Positions 7,381 through 14,363 of a stretch of 24,131 bases of DNA are shown here, in pieces (position 1 is the stretch's first letter; every line of letters starts with the position of its first letter). The notes under the pieces were generated by a model. The model did no database searches. It was not told where the DNA came from and saw only the letters and a program-made list of their open reading frames with translations. The DNA is from AC-69 sp036519575 (GTDB taxonomy: Bacteria > Actinomycetota > UBA4738 > HRBIN12), in contig DATDKZ010000160.1 of the NCBI GenBank assembly GCA_036519575.1, forward strand, positions 1-24,131, read 5' to 3'. The translations under genes were made by a program, and so were the position numbers.

Positions 7381-7662
7381 TCAGAGGGCTCGGCGCTGGC
7401 CGCCGGGTCGATTCCAGTGGTCCCGCCGGGCCATCCTCCTCGCAATCCGGGGATCGTCCCACCCCCGGTGCATGCGGATGCCGAGGGCTCGGCAGGCCGC
7501 CTCGGCGCGGGCCTCGGAGGGGAACTCGTCGCGAACCCAGTTCCCCTCGAGATCGATCAGGAGCAGATCCCAGGTGCGCAGGCCCACGTGCTGCAGCACG
7601 GCCTCGACCTCGGGATGGAGTTTCACGAAGTCCCTGAGCGGGCCCGGCGCGGCGACGGCCAT
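7381..7662 (-). CDS. Small protein of unknown function between proS and rimP
   Basis: This 93-residue, Arg- and Trp-rich protein starts at ATG 7662, 18 nt after the proS stop, so it is probably co-transcribed with proS. I do not recognise the family. The first half (residues ~8-45) contains LRDFVKLHPEVEAVLQHVGL followed by RTWDLLLIDLEGNWVRDEF, which looks like a small alpha/beta fold. The second half is basic, with ALGIRMHRGWDDPRIARRMA and a C-terminal WNRPGGQRRAL. No signal peptide, membrane segment or metal-binding cysteine pattern is seen; the single Cys is near residue 57. The Shine-Dalgarno is weak (GAGA). The basic C-terminus and the neighbours would fit an RNA- or ribosome-associated protein, but that is only inference. 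Confidence 0.7.
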   Translation of the reverse strand: MAVAAPGPLRDFVKLHPEVEAVLQHVGLRTWDLLLIDLEGNWVRDEFPSEARAEAACRALGIRMHRGWDDPRIARRMARRDHWNRPGGQRRAL

Positions 7663-7680
7663 CTCGCGAGCGTACCGGGG

Positions 7681-9390
7681 CTACGGTGCCGCGGCCAACA
7701 GCTCTGCGGCGGCCGATGCCGCCCGCTGAAGCGGCGCCGTGGATCGCTCGCCCGTGGCGCGGAGCTTGAGGTCGACCGTCCCCGCGTCCAGTCCGCGGCG
7801 CCCCACCACCAGTTGCACGGGCAGGCCCATGAGGTCGGCGTCGGCGAACTTCACCCCCGCCGACTCATCGCGGTCGTCGAACAGCACCTCCAGGCCGAGC
7901 CCGGCCAGCTCCAGGTAGATCCGCTCCCCCTCGGTCGTCACCTGCTCGTCGTCGCGGTTGGCCACGATCACCACGACCCCGAACGGCGCAAGGGCCTTGG
8001 GCCACCGGATTCCGTGCTCGTCGTGGTTCTGCTCCACGGCCGCCGCGATGGTCCGGGTGATGCCCAGGCCGTAGCATCCCATCACGTACGGGCGCTCCGT
8101 ACCGTCCTCGTCGACGAACGTCGCCTTGAGGGGCTCGCTGTAGGTCGTGCCGAGTTGGTAGATGTGCCCCACCACGATCGACCGCTCGATTCGGAGCGAC
8201 CGGCCGCAGGCCGGGCAGGGATCGCCATCCCGGATCTGCACCAGATCCGCGTACTCGTCGACCCGGAAGTCACGTCCGGCATTGGCCCCGGTCACGTGGT
8301 GCTCGGATCTGTTCGCCCCGGTCACCCAGTCCTTGCCCCCGCGGACCGAGTGGTCGGCCAGGATCATGATGTCGTCGGGCAGGCCCTGCGGCCCCACGTA
8401 GCCCTTGACCAGCCCGTGCGTGACGAAGTCGGCGTCCTCGAACCGGCGGACCGGGGCGGGGAAGAACCGCCGAGCCACCTTGGTCTCGTTCACCTCCCGG
8501 TCGCCGGGGACGAGCACCGCCACTGCCTGCCCGCCCACGTCGAACAGGATGCACTTCAGCATCTCGGACGCCGGCCGGCCGAGCAGCCTCGACACGGCAT
8601 CGATTGTCGCCGCCGACGGCGTCGCGACCTCGGTAAGCGGCTGGAGCTCCCTGGCGTCGACAGGCTCGGGCGGGCGAGGCATGGCCGCCTCCAGATCGGC
8701 CAGGTAATCACCGTTCGGGCACGCGACGTACAAGTCCTCCCCCACATCGGCGTGGGCCATGAACTCGTGGTTGACGCCACCGCCGATCGTGCCCGGGTCC
8801 GCCTCCACGATCACGTACGCGAGCCCACACCGGTCGAACACGCGCCGATACGCCTGGAGCATCGTGTCGTAGGAGGCTTGCAACCCTTCATCGTCCCGGT
8901 CGAACGTGTAGGCGTCCTTCATCAGGAACTCCCGGACCCGCAGGAGGCCGAACCGGGGGCGGAATTCGTCCCGGTACTTCCACTCGATCTGATATAGGTT
9001 CACCGGCAGGTCCCGGTAGGAGGGAAGTTCCCCGGCGACGAGGGGCGTCACGACTTCCTCGTGGGTCGGGCCGAGCAGGAGGTCCCGGCCGTGCCGGTCC
9101 GTGGGTTTGAACAGCAGATCGCCGTAGGCCTGCCACCGGCCGGTGATCTTCCATGGCTCGGCCGGGATGACGATCGGCATGCGGATCTCCTGCGCCCCGG
9201 AGCCGTCCATCTCCTCGCGGACAATGCGCTCGATCTTGCGCATCGTCCGCAAGCCAAGGGGGAGCATGGTGTACACCCCCGCCATCAGCTGGCGGATGTA
9301 CGCGGCGCGGAGGAGCAGACGGTGCGAGGGCGCCTCGGCCTCGCTCGGATCTTCTCGGAGCGTGCGAGCGAAGAGCCTGGACATCCTCAT
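7681..9390 (-). CDS. proS: Prolyl-tRNA synthetase (bacterial type with editing insertion)
   Basis: ProS charges tRNA-Pro with proline. From ATG 9390 the protein has 569 residues, the normal size of the long bacterial form. Class II motif 1 lies in the N-terminal part (IRQLMAGVYTMLPLGLRTM), motif 2 is WKYRDEFRPRFGLLRVREF and motif 3 is MGCYGLGITRTIAA. Between motifs 2 and 3 sits the INS/YbaK-like editing domain (TIDAVSRLLGRPASEMLKCI to VTGANRSEHHVTGANAGRDF), which removes mischarged Ala-tRNA-Pro. The C-terminal anticodon-binding domain includes VVIVANRDDEQ and VGRRGLDAGTVDLK. A longer frame reaches 9426, but MRMSRLFARTLRE is the standard N-terminus. A second ATG at 9384 is also possible. A TATCCT box 9 nt before the ATG hints at a nearly leaderless transcript. 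Confidence 0.97.
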   Translation of the reverse strand: MRMSRLFARTLREDPSEAEAPSHRLLLRAAYIRQLMAGVYTMLPLGLRTMRKIERIVREEMDGSGAQEIRMPIVIPAEPWKITGRWQAYGDLLFKPTDRHGRDLLLGPTHEEVVTPLVAGELPSYRDLPVNLYQIEWKYRDEFRPRFGLLRVREFLMKDAYTFDRDDEGLQASYDTMLQAYRRVFDRCGLAYVIVEADPGTIGGGVNHEFMAHADVGEDLYVACPNGDYLADLEAAMPRPPEPVDARELQPLTEVATPSAATIDAVSRLLGRPASEMLKCILFDVGGQAVAVLVPGDREVNETKVARRFFPAPVRRFEDADFVTHGLVKGYVGPQGLPDDIMILADHSVRGGKDWVTGANRSEHHVTGANAGRDFRVDEYADLVQIRDGDPCPACGRSLRIERSIVVGHIYQLGTTYSEPLKATFVDEDGTERPYVMGCYGLGITRTIAAAVEQNHDEHGIRWPKALAPFGVVVIVANRDDEQVTTEGERIYLELAGLGLEVLFDDRDESAGVKFADADLMGLPVQLVVGRRGLDAGTVDLKLRATGERSTAPLQRAASAAAELLAAAP

Positions 9391-9399
9391 GGACGACTC

Positions 9400-9405
9400 A
9401 GGATA
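9400..9405 (-). promoter_or_regulatory. Possible -10 box giving a near-leaderless proS transcript
   Basis: On the minus strand GGTATCCTGAG precedes the proS ATG (9390) by 9 nt. If TATCCT is a -10 box, transcription would start about 2 nt before the ATG. No convincing Shine-Dalgarno or -35 is visible, so this is a weak call resting on the box and its spacing. Confidence 0.28.
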
Positions 9406-9439
9406 CCGGCCTCCCCGTACCCGCACGGTGAGGCCGAAC

Positions 9440-10882
9440 TCAGGCGCCGACCAAGTCCACGGTCTCCTGCCAGTCCTCGGTGGGTCCGGAACCGTCCGAC
9501 TTCGCGTACTGGTTCACCACGGCCATCACGGCGGGGTCGAGGGGATCACGACTGATCGCGTTGAAATCGCCCCACCGCTCCGGACCACGGACGGCCTCCA
9601 TCCGGGCATCGCCCGCGGCCAGCAGCGCGATCTCGGCGTCGGTGGATCCGACCGGGATCTGCGCCACGTACGCGGAGAGGTATTCCCCGGTGACCACACT
9701 GGCCCTGCTGTAGGTGACGAACAGGGTTCCCACCCCGTCGGTAGCGACGACCGGCCATCCAGCATCGGTCTCCGCCGTTCCTACGATTCCCCGTCGCGTG
9801 ACCGCCGACGTCTTCAGCGAGGAACCGGGGGCGACCTCGTACCACCGGATCGCGGCCTCCTCGTACCCGCCGGTGACGCTATCGGGCCTCAGATCCCTGA
9901 AGATGACGTGGGCGGCATAGACTCGCTGAAGGTCCGGATCGTAGAACGCATTCACCAAGCGAAGGTCTCCGGGATCCCACCACGTGTTCGAGTTGTTGAG
10001 CCCGCCGCCCGCCTGCGTTCCGTATGGAGAGACGGTGGCCTTGGCGACCGGGATCGCCACCCGCGTCAACCTGAGGCCGCCCGTGGTTTGTCGGAGCCGC
10101 CATAGCACCAAGGCCGATCCGCCGCGACGCGCTCGCCTGTAGGACATCAGGTATTGGTCCGCCGGCGCCGTCCCCGCGCTCGTGGCCGGCTGCACGGTGA
10201 AGGCCCGGGTGCCGCCGGGGTTGCTCGTGGCCGCGCCGCCGAAGGGCTGGAACTTCAGGGGCTTCGTGCAGTCGTACAGACCGGTCTTGTCGAACGACAG
10301 CACCTGCGCGTAGGCGAAGCCCTGCGGTCCGGCGAAGTCGAACTGGTTGCTCGTGACGGTCACCCGGTCTCGGGCGAAGCCGAGTCCCGGGTAATCGGCC
10401 CACTGCTTCCCGTCTCGGTTCACCTGATCCGCGCCGATCTGGTGAACGCACCAGGTTGCCGGGTCCGACGCGGTCGCGTCGGGCATGGCCGAGAGCACGA
10501 TCCAGGACCGCTCGAGCGCGTCGTGGATGGCCAGGAAGACCAGCACGAACTCCTGCGCGTAGGGGTCGTAGACCACCTTGGGGTCAAATACGTCGGTCCC
10601 CGGCGGAAACGTTCCCAATGGCTCGAGCGGGGTCGGGGCGAGGAGCGCGACACCGGCCCGGTCGTACACCGCGATCGATGTGTTCACCGCGGTCACGATG
10701 GCCGCGTGCCCGAGGGCCCCCGACGGGTCGCCCGGCCAGTTCGGTCCGATTCGGGGGATCGCGTCGAAGTGCAAGGACGACGCCGGCGGCTTCGCCGCGG
10801 CGAGTCCCGATGACCCCATCGACACGGCCACCACCACCGCGATCGCCACCCAGACGCCGGGCCGACGGCCTGAGCTCCTCAT
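9440..10882 (-). CDS. Secreted protein, probably beta-propeller (sialidase/BNR-like), function unknown
   Basis: The 480-residue protein begins with a Sec-type signal peptide: basic MRSSGRRPGV, a hydrophobic core (WVAIAVVVAVSMG) and a likely cleavage after the AAA at residues 28-30. The rest is soluble and rich in aromatic/Gly/Asp repeats typical of blades: FDPKVVYDPYAQEFVLVFLA, ADYPGLGFARDRVTVTSNQF, WWDPGDLRLVNAFYDPDLQR and, near the C-terminus, RWGDFNAISRDPLDPAVMAV. These patterns recur in large extracellular proteins annotated as exo-alpha-sialidase-like or hypothetical. I see no definite Asp-box or sialidase active site, so no enzyme activity is assigned. Two cysteines (in WCVHQ and YDCTK) could form a disulfide. 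It lies between proS and the divergent trp leader, with ATG 10882 and no clear Shine-Dalgarno. It breaks the usual ispG-proS adjacency and may be a lineage-specific insertion. Confidence 0.82.
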   Translation of the reverse strand: MRSSGRRPGVWVAIAVVVAVSMGSSGLAAAKPPASSLHFDAIPRIGPNWPGDPSGALGHAAIVTAVNTSIAVYDRAGVALLAPTPLEPLGTFPPGTDVFDPKVVYDPYAQEFVLVFLAIHDALERSWIVLSAMPDATASDPATWCVHQIGADQVNRDGKQWADYPGLGFARDRVTVTSNQFDFAGPQGFAYAQVLSFDKTGLYDCTKPLKFQPFGGAATSNPGGTRAFTVQPATSAGTAPADQYLMSYRRARRGGSALVLWRLRQTTGGLRLTRVAIPVAKATVSPYGTQAGGGLNNSNTWWDPGDLRLVNAFYDPDLQRVYAAHVIFRDLRPDSVTGGYEEAAIRWYEVAPGSSLKTSAVTRRGIVGTAETDAGWPVVATDGVGTLFVTYSRASVVTGEYLSAYVAQIPVGSTDAEIALLAAGDARMEAVRGPERWGDFNAISRDPLDPAVMAVVNQYAKSDGSGPTEDWQETVDLVGA

Positions 10883-10972
10883 CGTTCAACCGTCGCGTGC
10901 GTGGGGACCGTCGGCATGGTCCGTGACCGTATCGGAAACGATGCCCGCACACCACGAGCCGCAGCGGACCCG

Positions 10973-11001
10973 TTGACGTCCCCCGGCCCAACACGCACAA
11001 T
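10973..11001 (+). promoter_or_regulatory. Predicted trp promoter (TTGACG-N17-CACAAT)
   Basis: TTGACG at 10973-10978 and CACAAT at 10996-11001 are separated by exactly 17 nt, a close match to a sigma70-type promoter. Initiation near 11008 would place the leader-peptide ATG (11012) only a few bases from the 5' end, a nearly leaderless arrangement. No Shine-Dalgarno precedes that ATG, which fits. The rest of the divergent spacer (10883-10972) shows no strong minus-strand promoter that I can defend; GATACG near 10928-10934 is only a weak candidate for the secreted-protein gene. Confidence 0.65.
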
Positions 11002-11011
11002 CACCGCCACG

Positions 11012-11080
11012 ATGGCGCGACGGGAGAACGGCTGGTCCTGGCCTTGGGGCTCGAAGAGCCCGGAGGCGCCGCGCATCTAG
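11012..11080 (+). CDS. trpL: Tryptophan operon leader peptide TrpL
   Basis: A 22-codon frame, ATG to TAG, encodes MARRENGWSWPWGSKSPEAP followed by RI. Three of the five residues at positions 8-12 are Trp (codons at 11033, 11039 and 11045). Trp is rare, so three closely spaced codons just ahead of trpE are strong evidence for a sensor of charged tRNA-Trp. The Trp codons abut the first strand of a hairpin (11047-11061), and the stop codon lies beyond the region-2 strand, as ribosome-mediated attenuation requires. There is no Shine-Dalgarno; initiation is probably leaderless from the promoter at 10973-11001. Such leader peptides are known upstream of trpE in Streptomyces and corynebacteria. The product itself likely has no function. 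Confidence 0.85.
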   Translation: MARRENGWSWPWGSKSPEAPRI

Positions 11081-11133
11081 CACGTCCACGAACACCGACT
11101 CGATGGAGGCCCCGGGTAGCGACCCGGGGCTTC
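11047..11133 (+). promoter_or_regulatory. trp attenuator: pause hairpin, antiterminator and terminator-type hairpin
   Basis: Four strands can be assigned. Region 1 is GGGCTC (11047-11052) and region 2 is GAGCCCGGAGGC (11056-11067); they form a 6-bp pause hairpin with a GAA loop. Region 3 is GAGGCCCCGGGT (11106-11117) and region 4 is ACCCGGGGCTTC (11122-11133); they form a 12-bp stem with one G-U pair and an AGCG loop. Alternatively CCCGGAGGC (11059-11067) pairs with GCCCCGGG (11109-11116) through 8 G-C pairs and one bulged A, which destroys the 3:4 stem. A ribosome stalled at the Trp codons would cover region 1 and favour this antiterminator. The tract after the stem (GTATTTG) is poor in T, so termination may need help, or region 4 folding may act at another level. 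Confidence 0.8.
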
Positions 11134-11158
11134 GTATTTGAACGGGGAGGCCGAAGCG

Positions 11159-12679
11159 GTGAAGGTACGGCCGGATCGGAGCACGTTCGACGAGCTCGCC
11201 TCGTCGTGGGCGCTCGTCCCGATGTGGACGGAGCTGTTGGCCGACGTGTCGACGCCGGTCGGAGTCTTCCCCGCCCTGGCGGCGGATGGGCCGGGGATCC
11301 TGCTCGAGAGCGTCGAGCGATCCGAACGCTGGGGACGCTACTCATTCGCCGCGGGGGACCCCGCTGCGGTGATCACCGCGGACCGCCGAGGCGTGGCCAT
11401 CCTGGATCTCCGGCGTGGGCTTCCGATCGCCGAGCCGCGGCCGGATCAAGGGGTACGGGAGCAGCTCCGCCGCCTGGCCCGCTCGTTGGCGGGTCCCCGG
11501 TTGCCCGAGCTCCCCTCGCTCACCGGTGGACTCATGGGCTACCTGGCGTACGAGGCGGCCGAGCTGCTCGACGGCCAGCCCGTCCCCAGGCCGGACACGG
11601 CGCCGTGTCCCGCCATCGGGCTCCTGGTGGTTGATCGGGCCGTGGTGTTCGACCATTGGCGCCAGCGCCTGCTGCTCGTGGCGCACGTCCCCCCCGGCGC
11701 GTATGAGGAGGGAGCCTCAGCACTCGAGGGGCTGGCCGAGACCGTCTCGACGGCCATCGCTCCCGCCCCCACGCCGATCGATGAGGATCCCGACACCGGC
11801 GTCGAGGCAGCCGCGGCCGGTCGGGCGAACATGGAGGACGCCCGGTACCTGCAGATCGTCTCAGGGTTCAAGGACCACATCCTGGCCGGGGACATCTATC
11901 AGGGCGTGCCGTCCCGGCGCGTCTCCTTCCCCGCAGCCAACGGCGGCTATCCCATCTACCGTCGATTGCGGGTCTCGAACCCGGCCCCGTACATGTTCTT
12001 CCTCCGCATGTTGTCGATGGAGCTCGCCGGGTCCTCGCCCGAGCCGCTCGTTCGGGTGGAAGGACGGCGGGCGTCCGCCCGGCCGATCGCCGGGACCCGG
12101 CCGCGGGGCGCGACCGACGTGCGCGACCGCCTGCTCGAGCACGAGCTGCTCGCCGACCCCAAGGAGCAGGCCGAGCACGCGATGCTCGTGGACCTGGCCC
12201 GCAACGACCTCGGCCGCGTCTGCAGGCCGGGAACGGTGCGTCCCACCGAGCTGATGGTGGTGGAGCGATTCTCCAAGGTCATGCATATCGTGAGCACGGT
12301 GGAGGGCGAGCTCGGCGAGGGGCAGGACGCGCTGGACGCGCTGGCGGTGACCTTTCCGGCGGGGACCGTGACCGGAGCCCCGAAGCGACGGGCCATGGAG
12401 CTGATCGCCGCGGCCGAGCCGACGGCGCGGGGGCCCTATGCGGGAGCGGTGGGGTACCGGACGTTCTCCGGGGACCTGGACTTCTGCATCACGATCCGCA
12501 CGGCCGTGATCGCCGACGGACAGGCGCACGTCCAGACGGGAGCCGGCGTGGTGGCCGATTCGGATCCCGAGATGGAGCTCGCGGAGACCAAGGCCAAGGC
12601 CGCGGCGCTCCTTCCGGCCGTCGCAGGAGGCACGGACCCAATGGCGAGGATGGGGGACAGCGTGGAGACTCCCCGATGA
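11159..12679 (+). CDS. trpE: Anthranilate synthase component I
   Basis: TrpE converts chorismate plus ammonia, delivered by TrpG, into anthranilate, the first committed step of tryptophan synthesis. GTG 11159 was chosen because GGGGAGG (11144-11150) lies 8 nt upstream; a TTG at 11138 is also in frame. The product has 506 residues. LLES (48-51) with ERWGRYSF is the feedback Trp-binding element of TrpE. The chorismate-binding domain has DIYQGVPSRR (245-254), PIAGTRPRG (309-317), MLVDLARNDLGRVC (342-355), TFPAGTVTGAPKRRAMELI (398-416) and QTGAGVVADSDPE (459-471). PIAGT rather than PIKGT argues for anthranilate synthase and against PabB. It overlaps trpG by 4 nt (ATGA) and is preceded by the trpL attenuator, which settles its role. 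Confidence 0.96.
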   Translation: MKVRPDRSTFDELASSWALVPMWTELLADVSTPVGVFPALAADGPGILLESVERSERWGRYSFAAGDPAAVITADRRGVAILDLRRGLPIAEPRPDQGVREQLRRLARSLAGPRLPELPSLTGGLMGYLAYEAAELLDGQPVPRPDTAPCPAIGLLVVDRAVVFDHWRQRLLLVAHVPPGAYEEGASALEGLAETVSTAIAPAPTPIDEDPDTGVEAAAAGRANMEDARYLQIVSGFKDHILAGDIYQGVPSRRVSFPAANGGYPIYRRLRVSNPAPYMFFLRMLSMELAGSSPEPLVRVEGRRASARPIAGTRPRGATDVRDRLLEHELLADPKEQAEHAMLVDLARNDLGRVCRPGTVRPTELMVVERFSKVMHIVSTVEGELGEGQDALDALAVTFPAGTVTGAPKRRAMELIAAAEPTARGPYAGAVGYRTFSGDLDFCITIRTAVIADGQAHVQTGAGVVADSDPEMELAETKAKAAALLPAVAGGTDPMARMGDSVETPR

Positions 12680-13251
12680 TCCTGGTGGTCGACCATTACG
12701 ACTCGTTCACCTACAACCTTGTCCAGCTGGTCGAGGGCCTCGGGTTCGCGACCGAGGTGGTGAAGAGCGACGCCGAGCCCGCCGAGGCGCTGGTCGAACG
12801 GGACCCGGCCGCGGTGATCCTGTCCCCGGGGCCGGGGCGTCCCGAGGAGGCCGGCTGCTTCCCGGAGCTGCTGCGGATCCTTCCCCCGACCACGCCGGTG
12901 CTCGGCGTGTGCCTCGGCCATCAGGCCCTCGGCGTGGCCAGCGGGGGGCGGGTCGATCGAGCCTCGCCGGTCCATGGGAAGGCATCGCTCGTCTACCACG
13001 ACGGCGCCGGCATCCTGGAGGGCGTGGGCAACCCGTTCGAGGCCGGCCGGTACCACTCACTCGTCGTCGTCGGCGATGCTCTGCCGGCAGAGCTGCAGCT
13101 CACCGCGTGGACCGAAGACGGGTTGGTCATGGCCACCCAGCACCGCGAGCTTCCGCGCTTTGGCGTGCAGTTCCACCCGGAGTCGATCCTCACGCCCGAG
13201 GGCCCGAAGATCGTCGAGAACTTCCTGGCGCTGGCCAAGCCGGCGCGCTAG
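12676..13251 (+). CDS. trpG: Anthranilate synthase component II (glutamine amidotransferase)
   Basis: TrpG hydrolyses glutamine and channels ammonia to TrpE. The 191-residue class I amidotransferase has MILVVDHYDSFTYNLVQLVE at its N-terminus, the oxyanion segment SPGPGRPEEAG (50-60), the nucleophile Cys79 in GVCLGHQALG and the catalytic His167/Glu169 in GVQFHPES. TrpG and PabA are nearly indistinguishable, and one protein can serve both folate and Trp synthesis; coupling to trpE by an ATGA overlap favours TrpG. Its TAG stop (13249-13251) overlaps the TAG stop of the convergent ispG in a CTAG palindrome, so no terminator separates the two. No other trp genes follow within the window. Confidence 0.94.
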   Translation: MILVVDHYDSFTYNLVQLVEGLGFATEVVKSDAEPAEALVERDPAAVILSPGPGRPEEAGCFPELLRILPPTTPVLGVCLGHQALGVASGGRVDRASPVHGKASLVYHDGAGILEGVGNPFEAGRYHSLVVVGDALPAELQLTAWTEDGLVMATQHRELPRFGVQFHPESILTPEGPKIVENFLALAKPAR

Positions 13252-14342
13252 TCGGCGACGGGCTCGGTCGCGCGCTCGGCGGCGATCCGCTCGGCCTCTT
13301 CCACCAGGGCCTCCACGAAACGCCCTTCGGGGACCTTGCCCTTGACCTCACCGTTCACGATGAGGAACCCCTGCCCCTTGCCCGCCGCGATCCCAAGGTC
13401 GGCCTCCCGGGCCTCGCCGGGACCGTTCACTACGCAGCCCATCACCGCGACGCGAATAGGGACGGTGATGCCCTTGGCCAGGAGCACCTCGTTCACCTGC
13501 TTGGTCAAGCCGAGCACGTCGACCTCCGCTCGCCCGCACGAGGGGCACGCCACGAGGTCCAGGCCTGCCTTGCGAAGGCCGAGCGACTTCAAGATCTCCA
13601 TCCCGACCTTGACCTCCTCCACCGGGTCATCGGTCAGGGACACGCGGATGGTGTCGCCGATCCCCTCCGCGAGGAGCGTCCCGATGCCCACTGCGCTCTT
13701 CACGCCACCGATCGGCATGGGCCCCGCCTCCGTGACGCCTAGGTGGAGCGGGTACTCGCACTTCTCGGCGAGCATCCGATAGGCCTCGATCATCACCCGG
13801 GGGCTCGAGTGCTTCACCGAGATCTTGATGTCGAGGAAATCCTCGTCCTCCAGGATCCGAGCCTCGTCGAGGGCCGACTCCACGAGTGCCTCGGCCGTCG
13901 GCGACCCGTACCGGGCCAACAGATCCTTCTCCAGCGAGCCGGCGTTCACCCCGATGCGGATGGGCACGCCGCGTGCCTTCGCCTCCCGCGCGATCAGCCG
14001 GACCTTGTCCTGGTATTTGATGTTCCCCGGATTGATCCGCAGCCCGTGCACGCCTGCCTCGAGCGCGGCTATCGCGTACTTCCACTGGAAGTGGATGTCC
14101 GCGACCACCGGGATCGTGGACTTGGCAGCGATGGCGGTGAGGGCCTCCGCGTCCTCCCAGTGGGGCACGGCCACCCGGACGATCTCGCAGCCCGACGCGA
14201 CCAACGACGCGATCTGCTGGAGCGTGGCATCGACGTTCGCCGTCTTCGTGATGGTCATGGACTGGACGCGGACGGGCGCGTCGCCGCCCACCGTGACGTC
14301 GCCCACCCTGACCTGGCGGGATTTCCTCCGCTCCACCTGCAT
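13248..14342 (-). CDS. ispG: 4-hydroxy-3-methylbut-2-enyl-diphosphate synthase (GcpE/IspG)
   Basis: IspG performs the reductive ring opening of MEcPP to HMBPP in the MEP isoprenoid pathway, using a [4Fe-4S] cluster. The protein has 364 residues from ATG 14342, preceded by GAGG 5 nt upstream; GTG 14348 two codons earlier would overlap this site. The TIM-barrel part carries VQSMTITKTANVDATLQQI, VADIHFQWKYAI and GLRINPGNI. The cluster ligands are visible as CPSCGR (two Cys, about residues 266 and 269) and MGCVVNGPGEA (Cys about 303 and the conserved Glu about 310). It is the two-domain bacterial form without the extra plant insert. It lies 21 nt after yjbQ in the kinase/regulator transcription unit, and its end overlaps trpG by 4 nt. 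Confidence 0.97.
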   Translation of the reverse strand: MQVERRKSRQVRVGDVTVGGDAPVRVQSMTITKTANVDATLQQIASLVASGCEIVRVAVPHWEDAEALTAIAAKSTIPVVADIHFQWKYAIAALEAGVHGLRINPGNIKYQDKVRLIAREAKARGVPIRIGVNAGSLEKDLLARYGSPTAEALVESALDEARILEDEDFLDIKISVKHSSPRVMIEAYRMLAEKCEYPLHLGVTEAGPMPIGGVKSAVGIGTLLAEGIGDTIRVSLTDDPVEEVKVGMEILKSLGLRKAGLDLVACPSCGRAEVDVLGLTKQVNEVLLAKGITVPIRVAVMGCVVNGPGEAREADLGIAAGKGQGFLIVNGEVKGKVPEGRFVEALVEEAERIAAERATEPVAD

Positions 14343-14363
14343 CGTCACCTCAGGCTAGATGGG

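Noticed and set aside
6649..8997. 782-codon plus-strand open frame antisense to nusA, rimP, the small gene and proS
   Set aside because: It mirrors well-recognised genes on the other strand. Long antisense frames are expected in high-GC DNA, and its translation is His/Arg/Pro-rich with no family resemblance.
10793..10882. Tat signal on the secreted protein
   Set aside because: GRRPGVW contains RR but lacks the S/T-R-R-x-F-L-K consensus; a Sec signal fits better.
11138..11158. TTG start for trpE at 11138
   Set aside because: The Shine-Dalgarno GGGGAGG lies downstream of it and is correctly spaced for GTG 11159; the TTG overlaps the attenuator region.
11159..13251. PabB/PabA (folate) instead of TrpE/TrpG
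   Set aside because: LLES feedback motif, PIAGT rather than PIKGT, and a Trp-rich leader all point to tryptophan synthesis. A dual role for the amidotransferase cannot be excluded.
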